Assembly (NCBI GenBank): GCA_029216955.1
Contig: JANAVB010033216.1
Coordinates: 10,982,408 to 11,046,407, forward strand
From: Iris pallida
Taxonomy: Eukaryota > Streptophyta > Magnoliopsida > Asparagales > Iridaceae
DNA length: 64,000 bases
Direction: 5' to 3'
The notes under the pieces were generated by a model, which searched no databases, was not told where the DNA came from, and saw only the letters and a list, made by a program, of their open reading frames with translations. A program made the position numbers and the translations under genes. Positions 1 to 17,201 of the stretch are shown here, piece by piece; position 1 is the first letter of the stretch; each line of letters starts with the position of its first letter.

Positions 1-676
1 TACGGATCGAGAAACCGTTGAGTGTAATGAAAGAAAATCGACGACGAAAGGGGGTACCTGACTTGATCACTGCTGTTGTTGTCAGTGCCCCATCCCGCAT
101 GCGTGACAATTTTTCGGTGGCGGCGGGCGCTCGTGGGTGGCCTTGGGTGGCCGACGGCAGTCATGGGTGATCTTCGGGGGTTCTAGTGTTAGGGTTAGGG
201 TTTATTCGTCGTTCTTTTTGGTTATATATATAGCTTTTGCTAAACGGACAACAGGGGTCGGGGTTGGAGCTCTTGGCCTATGTTTTGAAATTGCTACTGT
301 TCCTTTGGAATAGTAGTAAATTGGTGTTGTTTTGGTTTTATGTTGTTTTTATTTTATTTTTATTGTTATTTTTATATAAATATACATATAAAAAATGAAT
401 TTATAATAAAATTTAAAAGGCTATGTAAAAATGTGATCTTCTAAAATTTATCTAACAAATACTTAATACTTTTATTTTTAATATATACTTCCCTATATAT
501 TTTTTGTATGTACAATGTTGCCATGTAAATACATATACTCAAGTAAACCAACTATATTTATAAAATTCCAAGAATACTTCTAAAAGAATAATACCTTCGA
601 AAATAATCAACAAAAAATTTCCTATACAAAATCGTCAATATATATAACATTTTTTTTTAAATTTTAGACGTTTACA
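1..676 (-). repeat. Element D, 3' LTR (left end cut by window)
   Basis: This is the outer end of an LTR read on the minus strand; it ends at 676 with TTTACA, the reverse of the TGTAAA start seen in related LTRs. Bases 1-108 match 30441-30546 closely, which pairs it with the other D LTR. Bases 110-210 are GC-rich, and a double telobox-like stretch (minus strand ACCCTAACCCTAA) lies near 187-207 beside a TATATATA run at about 224-232. From 250 to 660 it is AT-rich and holds no gene. The start of the LTR is outside the window. Confidence 0.8.
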
Positions 677-2073
677 TCCTACCCAACTTATAAAAAATTT
701 GTCCTCGAAATTAAAAATAATCTTAACATATAAAAATGAGATATACTATAACGGAGGGTATGTGCGCCAAACCGTAACTGATTTTCCGAACGATGGAGGA
801 GGTGGTCATCACAGAAATCTAATTTGATGCTATATTTCTACACGATGGGGTATTCTCCATTCAAAACTCTACCCAACTTATAGAAATTGGCTAATCGTCA
901 AAATTGTCGTTACAACTTTTGGAAAATACAATTTCTAGGAAGAGGCACAAGATTATGGGACCCTTCTGATCGCTCTCATGGATTCTAAGTGGGCATAAAT
1001 GTTGTCATGGCATTCTTGGTCAATAACTTCTATTAAAAGAATTATAACCTTGTTCCTATAGGGGTCATGCTTCAACAGGATAGTAGGTATCTCTTGTTTT
1101 TGTATACTAATATGTGTCGGTTCAAAAAGATTTTGTTCTTCGCCTAACATGGGAAACTAAGAGATAAGCTTGAAGAACTTAGTGGAAGAAGAATTCGTAG
1201 GTGAAGTGATGAGGGTTCTCAGTAAGTGCATAAAACCTTTCTATAGAATTTGATTAGGTAAGTATTTGAAAAAACTAAGTCATAACGACCAATATGTGTG
1301 GGCTGGGGTTTGGTGTTGTGTAGGAGGCATGCACCTTCTTGGTGAAAGGCATACGTCATAGGTATGACGTGTCTTGCATGGGTCGTGTATATTCAGTCTA
1401 GTTAAGGGGAAGGGTCGATATTGGCATAGTTAAAATCAAATGGAACAAAATAGGCATCCAGGTTTTGTTCTAAGTGCAATTGTGTCATACATGTTGTGTA
1501 ATAGAGCACAAGATGGTATATTTGTATAGGACATTTATGCCTTGTGTATAGCTAGGGTGGTCTAGTTCATGAGTGTGAACTTTGTTTGAAGGAAAAGGCT
1601 AGTGTTGTGCTTCAAATATCAAAGTCGCGGTAGGTGTCACCAGATGATATGGATATGAGTGGACGTTATGGACCACTGTTTTATTAGTTCAATTGGAACC
1701 AATCTATCCTAAACATTTGCTAGTTCAAGAACCCTATGTTCTAGAGAGGCTTGGAATCTATACACCTCAGAAATTAACCACTTGAGTTTAAATTAAGACT
1801 CAATTCTGTGGTATAATGGATTTGAACAATCAAGGTCGCGATCTTTTACCGTGGTTATCTAAACACACGAGAAAATGATATAAATAGGTAATACGAAGAT
1901 TGTATTGCAACTTCTGACCGATGAAAGAACGGTTACAGATAGAATCCAAGTTTGACATTCTATTATAAAAGATAGAGTTCACTATGTTCAAAGTTCTACC
2001 TAACTTATAGAACTTGTTTAATCGTTGGAAGCACAGTAGAAGGGTTTCTAAGAAGGTCAAATTTTATGGAGGT
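677..2073 (-). mobile_element. Element D internal region, distal part (noncoding)
   Basis: The segment begins with the reverse of the block that precedes the 3' LTR in the other elements (hairpin at 696-712). No gag or pol similarity is visible, and short open frames such as 953-1150 lack any recognised domain. Around 1590-1640 it resembles part of a module also seen at 27030-27080 and in element I near 63860. Element A is inserted at its right end after duplicating GAGGT, so D continues at 17202. Confidence 0.65.
696..712 (-). promoter_or_regulatory. Pre-polypurine-tract hairpin of element D
   Basis: A degenerate copy of the AATTTCGAGGACGAAATT inverted repeat lies 20 bases inside the LTR boundary. 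The same block precedes the 3' LTR of A, B, C1, G, H and I, where the polypurine tract primes plus-strand DNA. Confidence 0.6.
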
Positions 2074-2381
2074 TGTCACTACCACATTTTAGCTTGAGGG
2101 TATTTTAGTCATTTTGTGAATTTTAATTTATTTTGAATTGTTGAATTGGTGATTGCTATTTTTGACTTTTGCTAGTTGAGACTTTGGAGACTAACCTAGA
2201 TGTTGACTCTAGCTATGGTGACTTTAATGGCAGGGTGGGACCCTAGTCTAACTTAGGTCAACCCAAGTTTAGTCATTTAGAATCAAGTTTGAAATAGGAG
2301 AATAAAGACTAGGTTCAATGACTTGTGACTTATGAATTGATTTCCATGACTAATGAAACTTGGCCCAAGGCCCATGCCATG

Positions 2382-2442
2382 AAACCCTAACCCTAACTTA
2401 GCCATAGGTGGACGGCCACACATTGGTTTTCCCCCTATAAAG
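2382..2442 (+). promoter_or_regulatory. LTR A promoter: double telobox plus TATA box
   Basis: AAACCCTAACCCTAAC is at 2382-2397 and TATAAAG at 2436-2442. Both recur in the 3' LTR (13456-13471 and 13511-13517). Spacing and position in U3 fit an RNA polymerase II promoter; transcription would start about 30 bases after the TATA box. Telobox function is known in plant promoters in general and only inferred here. Confidence 0.6.
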
Positions 2443-4336
2443 TTTCTCATTCCTTTGTTCTTGCCTCTTTTGTATTGAATCAACTTTTTGAAGGAGAGGT
2501 AATTCCTATTCTTCCCCAAATGATAAGTCTCTCATTTTTATTCTATTTGATTCAAATCTTTTGCAATAGAATCTAATCATCCTCTACTTGATGTTCATGG
2601 AGAGTAATTTTAGTTTGGGAACAATTTGGAGAGTTTGGCTAGCAAGGAGAACCATTCGATTTGGGGATTTTTTTTTGCCATTTGACACACTATAGGTAAA
2701 TCCTTCAAATTATATTTAAATTCTAATTTCTTTGCATCCTAGCCTATATCTAGGTGTCCCCTAGCTGTGGTGTAAGTTTGGTGTCAATTTGCATTGATTT
2801 TGTGTCCGTATCGGACACGTATCCTAACCTAGAACTAGGTGTTTGATGAAATACCCCAATGGGTTTCAGTTTGCTGTTTTTAGAAACTAATTGAATAAGA
2901 ATTTAGATTTATATGTGTATTTTAATTCCCAACTAGACTGAGTTGATTTTTGACACAATTTGTGTCAGTTTTGGACACGGGAACCCGTGCACGACACAAC
3001 GTGCACTCTGCCCTGCCTATCGGGTGTCCTAGCAGACACGACACCATTTGGTATGAAATTTTGGTGACACCTTGGACACATGACTGACACGACACATACA
3101 AAATTTTAGGACATTTGATCGAGTGGTTTGGGAGAAATCCCACCCGCATCGATTTTGTACTGTTTTGCTCGAGCACGAGATCCGCGACTAATCGCGTCTC
3201 GTTTGCTCGACACGGCTCACGTGGACACAAAATAGACCCTTGTGCACGTAGACCTATGCTAGACGAACATGTGGAAACGTGTACAAAATTTCTCTTGTGA
3301 GTGTCGTGTCCTAGATCGACTGACACGTGTACGAGACTGTACTGTGTCAAATGTGTTTGTGTGTGTTAAATTTGATTGGACACGTCGTGTCCCACTTTGG
3401 GGACACAACACACACTGTAATGTATGCCCACATATGACACTTTTATTACCAACCATTAGTTTTGATTATTAATTGAATTTCGAATTTGAATGGTAATTTC
3501 CCCAATTCACTAATACTGTGTTTTTCGAAATGTTGATTTCCTGAGATTAACATTGTTTAAACTGTTTTTGAATGAATAAACCATTATGATTAATCCCATA
3601 TCTTGTCTGAGAATTAATGTACATGTTAGGGTTCATATTGATTATGGATTCATGGGTTTTTGAATTGATTTGGGACTGTTTAACTGGACTGTCATATGAA
3701 TTCCTGAGAACTGTTATGTATAAATTGAATTCGAATTTTCCTGAGAATACATGTGCATTTGGACAGTAAACTAAAAATTGATACCACCCTACACTCATGC
3801 ATATGTACCCCTAAAACTGAACACACACTCTCACACATGTAAATTGATATATATTGACACACACATAAGTTCAACCAAAGAACAGTTTTGTACTGTTTCA
3901 CCTATTGACACAACACCCTATCTACTGTATATCTACTCACACACATGAATGAACTGAGAATCATGATTTATAGCTATACACACACATGTAAACCAAGTAC
4001 ACTGTAATGTGAACCCTGTTTTTCTAATATCCCTATACACACATTGTACTGTTTTAAAACTGAGAATAGTTTATACACACACACATGTACAACCTAAAAT
4101 CTGAGAATATTTGACACACTGTTAGCCCACCCACACACACATGTAAACTAAGATACACCCCAGCCTATGTTCCCTACACACATACACCTATCTACAAAAC
4201 TGAAACACATTGACAAACATTGTACTAGCTTGCTAACACTGCTACCTATATTCACACACACACATACATATGCATAATCTGAGAACACAGGACAAACACA
4301 TATATGTTAACACACACACAAGCACATGTATCTGTC

Positions 4337-5046
<710 letters not shown>

Positions 5047-5264
5047 AAAAATATTTATATTGTGTGAAATATGTGTGTTCCCTATAGACTATATATAGCA
5101 TATAGCCCTATGGGATATAGCCTATGGTTCATATGTGCATTTATATGTGTATATGGCATGTATACACATGTGACTTGGGTGTTGTAGGCTTGTATAACAT
5201 TGTGTTGATGTGTGCTGGCTAGAATAGACTGGCTAGGCTTATTGAGACTTGTTTGGGTTGGGCT

Positions 5265-5335
5265 TGACCTAGTTGACCTTGTTTGACTAGTGTAGTTGAC
5301 TAGAGTTGACCAAAGGTTGACTTTAGCCTAGATTG
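5265..5335 (+). promoter_or_regulatory. TTGACY (W-box-like) cluster in LTR A
   Basis: Six TTGACC/TTGACT motifs lie within about 70 bases. The motif equals the W-box core bound by WRKY transcription factors in plants. The partner LTR (about 15897-15965) and the LTR of B (32885-33180) have similar clusters. Regulation is inferred. Confidence 0.4.
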
Positions 5336-6110
5336 ATCCAAACATCATGTAGAATGCATTGTAGCAGTCTATTTTACCATTTTGGATATGTTGTGACTAG
5401 TACTGTTCTATAGGAGCCAGACACCACTCCTCAGATAGTATATTCTCTTCGGACATACAGATATCAAGCGAGTACATCCTCTGATCATTTTATATCTTGG
5501 TTAGTATTATATTCCTGCTCTAGATTACTTTACTTGATGCTAACACATTGGTAACACGGATTGGTACTATATGGATCCCTTTATGAGATGTTATCCCTCT
5601 AGGGAGCATAGAATACTCATGTCTTGTGTGTTTCACTTACATCATTTATCTCATGCTTCTACTATCATGAATCTGCTTGTGATTCCTGTACCCTCATGAA
5701 TCGCAGAGCCTTCACAAATCTATTCATGAATCACTCATTATGAGCCAGTAGCGTAGTCTTGAATCTTCACGTAACTTGACTGGATCCTTGTGTATTGATT
5801 GGGGATGGGGGAGTAGAACTAAGCATGTGAATATTCCAAAGTAGTGTAGTCATGAATCAACTCTTTAGTATAGCCATGAATCACCTCCAGCTGTTCACAT
5901 GTTTATCTTGTACTCTGATTCACTAGTCACTGATAGTTCTCTATATATATTGTAGCTATTTACTTACAGTTCTCTCTTTTATACCATGTTGTTCTTTCAG
6001 TTTCATGTATCTTACTCTCTAGCATATTTATATTTCCTAACCTGTTATGATTTGCATGAGATGTATTATGCTCGCTCGTGTCCTAACTGGACCTGTTGAA
6101 AATATTATAG

Positions 6111-6223
6111 AGGATGAAGACGAGGTGCTCTGTACCACTTACTATGGGACTACCCTAGAGGATTGCTGTGACCTGGATCTCCAGCAGGATCCATTAGTAG
6201 TGGATGACACACCTTTAGTCTAG
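6111..6223 (+). other. Short acidic open frame in U5 of LTR A
   Basis: Read from the predicted acceptor, this frame encodes about 37 residues beginning EDEDEVLC, continuing YYGTTLED and DLDLQQDP, and closing at a TAG. The 3' LTR copy (16756-16868) keeps frame and stop, and element B (33947-34056) has a diverged version with the same spacing. No start codon is in frame in A because of one extra base upstream, so it may be an exon, a remnant or chance. No function is known. Confidence 0.35.
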
Positions 6224-6464
6224 AGTAGTGATTTTCAGTTGTATTTATTCTCTGGATTACTGTATTGAGTTTGGATGTTCTGGATTGTTGTGGTATCTTA
6301 GACACTTAGAATCTCTATCTATTTATATCCGTGTGGATTTGTTTCATATCTATCTATCTTATCGTATTTCTATCTTAGATGTGATTGAGACTGTATTCTG
6401 TATTGTCAACTCTACTCGGAGTGTATATACTGTACAGGTACCTTATATGTTAGATGTTGTGACC

Positions 6465-6510
6465 TAGGACAGCGTTCTACTGCCGACACTGTGGCGTAGG
6501 CTGGACGTAC
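6465..6510 (+). promoter_or_regulatory. Conserved U5 hairpin near LTR A end
   Basis: The block ACAGCGTTCTACTGCCGAC with GGCGTAGGCTGGAC is shared with B (34316-34355) and G (54760-54796). In G it folds as CGCCG, a 6-base loop and CGGCG. In A the stem is weakened by substitutions. Confidence 0.5.
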
Positions 6511-6559
6511 CCACTTCTCATGCCCTTACTCTACGATACGGGTCGTAACACATTTTTAG

Positions 6560-6577
6560 TGGTGGCCCATACAGGTC
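6560..6577 (+). promoter_or_regulatory. Primer-binding site of element A (tRNA-Ile type)
   Basis: TGGTGGCCCATACAGGTC starts 9 bases after the LTR. It differs by one base from the 18-base site of C1, D, G and H. The complement ends in CCA and gives an acceptor strand ATGGGCC and T-stem CCTGC, which I recall as plant tRNA-Ile(AAU). A hairpin at 6600-6633 and GCCTGC at 6635-6640 follow. Confidence 0.7.
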
Positions 6578-6920
6578 AAGAGTCGTATTATTGCGGTATC
6601 GTAGTAGCACAATGACTTAGTTGAACTGCTACGAGCCTGCGGTAGAATATAGGAAGTAACATTTTTGAATAAGAGGATACTCAATCACAGTTAGAAATCC
6701 TTGAGAGGTTCCTCGGACGACCCTTAAGAACCTTATTGAAACATAAAATTAAAATCCCTACCCTTGTTTTGTTCACCCTTACTCCTTGATTATTGAACTT
6801 GATTTTTAATGGATCGTTGTTGATTTTGATTTTCCTATCGAGATGAATTTTATGGCCTGATTTATGATATTTTCTGATAACATATGTTGACGGAAATAAC
6901 AGGGATGGTAAAACGTCTAC

Positions 6921-7200
6921 TTGATTATGGAACCTGAAGTTTATCGCAGCTATATTAGCCAACATGGCGGGATCATAGAGACCTGACTTTGGATGTACGT
7001 ATCTTGGTTATGAGATTTGTAATTTCTCGCAGCTATACTAGTCGGCATAGCGAGAATTCTAGACGACATGATTATAGAGGGGCATACCCAGTTATGGAAT
7101 CTATCGTTTATCGCAGCCTTGCATACTGGTATGGCGAGGACTCTGAGTAACATGATTTTGGACAGACGCATATGATTATCAGATTGTATCTTGAGAAGGT
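6921..7200. repeat. Diverged tandem repeat, period about 83 bp
   Basis: Three units and a partial fourth begin near 6921, 7004, 7088 and 7172. Each holds a TTATGG or TTATGA start, TCGCAGC about 25 bases later and a GGCGAG-like block. They are diverged and would be missed by exact-repeat tools. Confidence 0.65.
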
Positions 7201-8891
7201 TTTTAAACATATCATCTCTATCGTACCCTTCTATTGTTATAAAATTGTATTCCATCATCAAATAACTTAAGAGTAGGGATATTTTTGTTTTGTAGAGCTT
7301 ACTCATATGTAGTTCTTTAATAGTGTAATGATATGATGACTTGTAGAGTGTCTGTACCCTATAGATGATAGTTAGCACTGGTATTAGAATAGTAACCCAT
7401 TGTAAACGACTCCTCTGTTATTTATAATACCAACCAGTTTTCATATAGGATGTTAGTATGCCTTACAGCCTTGATGATTTATTATTACTTTTTCCTTATC
7501 CTTCCCAGTAAGGCACCCATGACCAGAGCCTGTCCTTGAGTGTAGTTGTAGTTTCGCCTAATACTGAGAGGTCTATATATGTATATATATAGGTTACAGA
7601 TGATATTGGCATATGGGATATGGGTTTGGTTGGTATCTATAGATCATTGTTGTATAGAGTTATTGACATGTTGTTTAGCCTATATTTGGTCAAGTTTTCT
7701 ATTTAGTTAAGTTCTCTTTGTGTTGAGTTCAGTCATGTTTGATCAACCCTTATAGGCAGTATGCAGACCATTCACTAGATACCCTTTCCCCTTGGATCAG
7801 ACTTGTACAAGTTGTTCACTGCACCCAACATTTTATTATCTACCATGTTGCATCATAGATTTCACTGGACCATTGTTCAGACCCCAATTATTGACTCACC
7901 AACATAATCATCAACCTCTTAACATATTCTACATATCTGGAGCGTTAGTATCATGCATATTAGAGGTCTGCACTCATCCTTACTTTCTGTACATGGTGAC
8001 ATACTGCATCTCTTAGCATTTTACTTTACTTGATAGCCTTGCAATACCCTTCATTATAACCTACAGTACCAGCCCTATAATGGAGTTTAAACCTTTTTGG
8101 GTATGGTTGTTCAGTCCATTTAGGACAGTTGTATACATTAGGGATATAATATGGGCTGTTAATAAGAGTTCTCCTTTGATCATTTGTTTTGTCCCTCTTT
8201 CATTCTTAGATACAGATGATACCTGTTTAGCCCATCTGTCCAGATACATGTCCAAACCTTTCCTTTTATTGTTGGTTCAGTCTTCCAAAAGCCTCTACCT
8301 GGGCATTAGTTCAATATTACATATGTATGTGTCCTACATATGATTGTTCTGTATCTTCATATGCAGCCATGCTACACCAATATTCTGTCCCAATACACCC
8401 AACAGTATCTGACCCCTTCATTGGAGTGATAGGCATGTGGTAGGGTATGTGTGTTATTAGACTTTGAGTAGAGTTTGAGGTGATGAGAGTTAAATATATA
8501 TAGCTTGTATAAATGTAATGTATTTTGATTTGGTATGTAGCCTGCACTCATTTGCAGTATACTGCCTATTGCATTCCCTGCACACCAGTTTGGTTCACTT
8601 CTTTTAGACCACCGTCCTGCATGTAGTTTAGTAGGTGTTCATTCCAGATAGAGAGGAGATGCCCAGGTTTGATCTAAAGGCATGTTTCAGTCACCATGTA
8701 AGTTTTCTTTCACTTTAACCTTACAAGTTGGACCCTAATGTCCTGCCCTTTTTGCCTTATAAATTCAGTCTCCTTAGCATCATTTCCTTTTGCCTACATT
8801 GATGTTTCAGACCATTCATCCTTAGCCTAATTTCTAAGCATTTGTTCAGTCCCTTATGAGTCTAGTCTACCGTAACACTTTGATGATTAGT

Positions 8892-8895
<4 letters not shown>

Positions 8896-8965
<70 letters not shown>

Positions 8966-9003
8966 TATACTTAGAAAAAAAAATATATATATGGTATACT
9001 TAG

Positions 9004-9081
<78 letters not shown>

Positions 9082-9093
9082 AAAAAGAAAAAG

Positions 9094-9178
<85 letters not shown>
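8896..9178. repeat. TA microsatellite tracts
   Basis: Three long TA tracts are separated by the repeated phrase TATGGTATACTTAG (near 8962, 8988 and 9183) and a short GAAAAAG stretch. There is no coding content. Confidence 0.9.
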
Positions 9179-9180
<2 letters not shown>

Positions 9181-9368
9181 TATATGGTATACTTAGGATA
9201 TATGTAATAGGTTGTTGTTCTTGAGCTTATGTATATGTGGTATTTGGGATTTGTGTGCTTAGATTATAGGTATTTAGTTATAGTGACTTGGTAGGATTTG
9301 GGAAGTTAAGAGTTAGTCTATTATAGAGTTTTTTGTGTGGCTAATTTCTAGTTGCCAGCACCTAGATA

Positions 9369-12300
9369 GCTAGTGTCACGCCCCAGAACCAGAATACTGG
9401 AGAGCGGGGGAATGACTCAGCCAGCTACGTATTACGGGCAGATGAATACCATATAATACGATCAATGCAGTCTAAAGGACAAGGGGTGTATACTACATGA
9501 AAGTCTCGCTATGGTTACTTCACATCTATTGTCTCAATCATTCAAACAAGAAGCAATAACAGAGAACATTTAAGATAAAGCAATAAGGCGTCCCAAACGC
9601 TTAGTCAAAATGTTCTTGAGATCTGGCTTTACAAAACATAGCCAGATGATATAGCAACATATACACAATTGTCATCAGCTGCAGTCTTACTTAATTATAA
9701 TTATGTAAATGTAAGTGCAGGACTATCCGACTAACATGTCGGTGCCAAACGGCAAAATCTAAAGTAATTAACAAAACGAGTGGGGAAGTAAGGAACCCAC
9801 TCGAGTCCTCCTGCGATCATTCCTCTAGTATTGACCATCATGGAGGTAGAAGTAAGCTGAGTCCTCGGAAACCGGCTCTAAATCTGGCCATGCAAAACCA
9901 GAGAGGTTAGACCTCTAATAGCAAGTACCGCAAGGAAGCACGATATGAGGAGTTAAAACCAGTAATAAGAGAATAGGATATATAGATCTCTGCTTGCTAC
10001 TAGGATTCACATAATGTCACGACACTTCGATCCAACCTCCCAACCAAACAAGGACAGAGGTTGGCCCGTCATGTCTCGACACTCTGATCATCTTAGTTAG
10101 TTAACAGAGTAGGTACAGTACACAAACAAATCAACTTAAACGGCCATCCAACTCCTACGGCTTACTACTGTGAGTCCCAAGTTATCCTGGAATTATGCAA
10201 TAAGGATTTCTCAATTCTTACTATGGACAAGAAAGGCTAGTCGATCCAATCAATCAATTGCGCCAATCATGAATTAGACGAGTCCCAGCGGGACGCCCGT
10301 CATCAATATACAATATACAATAATATAAGCAGATACCGCTCCCTGCCCGTGTGGCAGAATTGCAGTATCTGTGGGAACCAACCGACCTGTTGGGCGCTAA
10401 TAGTCCCAAAGAGGGCTGCCATGTAAGAACTCGGAGATCCATTCCCTCCATGCAATCATTATTTTATTTAACTTAGTAGCCTCTATGGTGAAATCCCATG
10501 CCGTAGATCATGGTCATTTCAGAATGAGTACTTTCGTACAAAGTACGATATGCTCAACTCTACAACGATACCCATGCGGTTAGGTTGTAGGTCTTACACA
10601 GCGTAATGCAACAATTAAAACTAACCACGGAATAATCATGTCTTGACCATAGAGTACACATGCTGCTTTCGTAAAATAAATAAATAATTGTAGCCAGCAT
10701 GTATCTATATGTCAATATTCGGGATTGGCCAATCGATTGCAAATATGAACGTATCTTATTCCATTTGATTCAATAAGACGACTAGCCAGTCTCTTAGTTC
10801 CATCTAGGAACGCATGATCAATAATTAATCAAGATAACAATCAATGTTAATTAATGCCAAATTCGGGAAATAAAAATTGGAAAATAAATAATGATTAGGA
10901 AATAAATAATCTCATGCGCTGTGGGAAATGATTGGGAAATAAATGATCTCATGCGCCTGAGGAATGGAGATTCATGCGGCTGTGGGAAATGATTGGGAAA
11001 TAAATAATCTCATGCGCTGTGGGAAATAATTGGGAAATAAATAATCTCATGCGCCTGAGGAATGGAGATTCATGCGGCTGTAGGAAATGATTGGGAAATA
11101 AATAATCTCATGCGCTGTAGAGAATGATTGGGAAATAAATAATCTCATGCGCCTGAGGAATGGTTGGAAAATAAATAATCTCATGCGCCTGAGGAATGAA
11201 GATTCATGCGGCTGTAGGAAATGATTGGGAAATAAATAATCTCATGCGCTGTGGGAAATGATTGGGAAATAAATAATATCATGCGCTGTGGGAAATGATT
11301 GGGAAATAAATAATATGATGCGCCTGAGGAAGAAAGATTCATGCGGCTGTGGTAAATAAATCTCATGCGCTGTGGGAAATGAGTGGGAAATAAATCATCT
11401 CATGCGCCTGAGGAAGAAAGATTCATACGGTTGTGGGAAATAAATCTCATGCGCTGTGGGAATGATTGGGAAATAAATAATCTCATGCGCTATGAGAAAT
11501 GATTGGAAAATAAATAATATGATGCACCTGAGGAAGAAAGATTCATGCGGCTGTGGTAAATAAATCTCATGTGCTGTGGGAATGATTGGGAAATAAATAA
11601 TCTCATGCGGTATGGGAAATGATTGGGAAATAAATAATCTCATGCGCCTGAGGAATGAAGATTCATGCGGCTGTGGGAAATAAATCTCATGCGCTGTGGG
11701 AATGATTGGGAAATAAATAATCTCATGCGCCTGAGGAAGAAATATTCATGCGGCTGTGGCTGTTCTTCCTCTCCGAATTTTTCTGAGAACAGAACTATGG
11801 AAGCCATTGCTTCCAAGCTCCATAAATCCTTCATTCTATGCCCAAATCTGAACTTCCATAGGTCAAAATGGGGTAGAACGAAATTCCCTACAACATGGAA
11901 CCATCAAAACTTGGAGATAACAAAGTTTACTAGATCAAAACCTAAGAAATCTAAAAATGCAACAAACTTAGATCTACAATAAAGAAGCCATGGAAATCGA
12001 AAATGCCAAGTACTAAAGAGACTTAGAATCAAATAAGGAAGATGATGGAACAATAAAAATAGGGATCCATCAAGAAGCAAGTTGGCACTTGCCTTGCTCT
12101 CCTAGGTTGGTGGGAGAGTTATGAGGAAGAAGAAGAGTAATGAGAAGAAGTAATGAAGAGGGAGAAAGGGTTTGGGGCTTTAAATGGGGTAGTGGTAGGT
12201 GGGGGTTTATTTCGGTTCATGATGAACCAACATAATTAAACCAATCTGAGCCGAACCTATAGCAAAGCTAAAGCAGAGTATAAAAGCAGAAAGTAAAGTG

Positions 12301-12445
12301 CAGAAATGAAATTGCAGGAAATTAATTAACATAAAATTAAAGGGATTTAAATACATAGTAATACATGATAAATATAAAATATTTTCATTTAAACAGTACA
12401 TGTATTCTAAAAATACGTATTCTGGGAATGGGAAGTGACAGCTAG
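9369..12445 (-). mobile_element. Solo LTR S, nested in element A, duplication GCTAG
   Basis: The 3067-bp sequence 9374-12440 starts TGTCACGCCCC and ends GGGAAGTGACA, the two ends of an LTR read on the minus strand. GCTAG flanks it on both sides (9369-9373 and 12441-12445). No internal region or second LTR is present, so this is a solo LTR left by recombination between the LTRs of a full element. It holds a large minisatellite and no gene. Its family is not otherwise present in the window. Confidence 0.88.
10864..11760. repeat. AAATAA/CATGCG minisatellite within solo LTR S
   Basis: About 0.9 kb consists of alternating units of roughly 35-45 bases: a GGGAAATAAATAATCTCATG core followed by CGCTGTGGGAAATG, or by CGCCTGAGGAATGGAG and TTCATGCGGCTG. 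The two unit types are ordered in higher-order groups. Frames across it (for example minus 11181-11366) are repeat artefacts. Confidence 0.9.
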
Positions 12446-12644
12446 CATAGAAAAAACTCTAGGAAGTTGACCAGTTGTTGACCAAGTACTTGAATGTTGA
12501 CAAATTGACTAGTTGTTGACCAGTAGTTGACCATTGACTATGTTTGACTTAGTTTGACTGGAGATAGGATTAGAAGTAGGTTGTTTGTTTGTATTGTTTA
12601 ATCATGTTTGATTATTTGTAACTTGAGACCTTGTTTGTGTTTAG
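12446..12644 (+). other. Remnant integrase intron of element A with TTGACY motifs
   Basis: The last about 60 bases resemble the end of the integrase intron of element B: both contain GAGACC, TGTTTGTG and a TAG acceptor, followed by the same integrase codons. In A the acceptor ends at 12644. Upstream, 12463-12560 holds about seven TTGACY or TTGAC motifs. The upstream exon is missing in A. Confidence 0.55.
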
Positions 12645-13067
12645 GTCAGAGATATGGTTTTTCTGAGGATATCTCCGACTCGTGGTACCATACGTTTTGG
12701 TGGAGGTGGAAAGCTTAGCCCGCACTTCATCGGACCTTTTGTGATCAGCGGGAGAGTCGGTGACGTGGCATACAGGCTAGACTTGCAACCTGTACTAGTG
12801 GGTGTCCACAACGTAATCCATGTATCACAGTTGAGACGGTATGTGGCTGATCCTAGCCATGTACTTGACCATTCAGAGATTGAGGTGTGACCTACTCTCA
12901 GATATCCAGAGCAGCCAGTGGAGATTCTGGATCACCGAGAGAAGGTACTGAGAAACCAGGTGATACCCTTGGTTCGTGTCGCATGGAGGCATCATTCTCC
13001 AGGAGAGTCTACCTGGGAGCGGGAGGATGAGATGCGCGAGCGATACCCATATCTTTTTGGACCTTGA
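12645..13067 (+). pseudogene. Integrase C-terminal tail and chromodomain-like end (element A)
   Basis: The frame reads VFLRISPTRG, then FIGPFVISGRVGDVAYRL and HVSQLRRYVADPSHVL, the usual end of a plant Ty3/gypsy integrase. It continues with EILDHREKVLRN, STWEREDEMR and YPYLF, the divergent chromodomain-like tail of Tekay/Del elements, and ends at TGA 13065-13067. One in-frame TGA at 12888 breaks it. The upstream part of pol is absent, so no enzyme can be made. In intact relatives this tail guides integration; here it shows the ancestry of A. It begins exactly at the predicted splice acceptor. Confidence 0.85.
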
Positions 13068-13110
13068 GGTATGATTGTCTATCCTTCTCATCAGTTTCGT
13101 TTCGTCTTTT

Positions 13111-13145
13111 AATTTCGAGGACGAAATTCTTTTAAGGAGGGTAGA
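13111..13145 (+). promoter_or_regulatory. Pre-PPT hairpin and polypurine tract of element A
   Basis: AATTTCGAGGACGAAATT at 13111-13128 forms a 7-bp stem with loop AGGA. The purine run AAGGAGGGTAGA (13134-13145) precedes the 3' LTR by two bases and would prime plus-strand DNA. Confidence 0.75.
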
Positions 13146-13147
13146 TT

Positions 13148-17196
<4,049 letters not shown>

Positions 17197-17201
17197 GAGG
17201 T

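Larger units (their letters stand above)
6641..9373 (+). mobile_element. Element A internal region, unrecognised noncoding part
   Basis: About 2.7 kb lies between the primer-binding site and the nested LTR. No gag, protease or reverse transcriptase similarity is visible, and the longest frame is a 142-codon minus-strand frame over the 83-base repeats. It contains those repeats (6921-7200) and TA tracts (8896-9178). The origin of 7400-8860 is unknown to me. Confidence 0.6.

Noticed and set aside
2382..2397. Telomeric repeat array
   Set aside because: Only two CCCTAA units occur, at a fixed place before the LTR TATA box in both copies; this is a telobox, not telomere DNA.
2780..3440. GACACG/TGTGTC-rich stretch as a CRISPR-like or satellite array
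   Set aside because: The motifs are short and irregularly spaced, in both orientations, and occur in the leader introns of A and B; no repeat-spacer order is seen.
6551..6580. Usual initiator tRNA-Met primer-binding site (TGGTATCAGAGC) after the LTRs
   Set aside because: The bases after TGG do not fit it in any element; the shared 18-mer fits tRNA-Ile instead.
6551..9373. Hidden gag gene in element A
   Set aside because: None of the gag phrases readable in B (FKGTEG, WIEHIEEIF, zinc knuckles) could be found in any frame.
11181..11834. Repetitive minus-strand frames (FISQSFP-type repeats) as a repeat protein
   Set aside because: They follow the minisatellite units of solo LTR S, and frames change with unit length.
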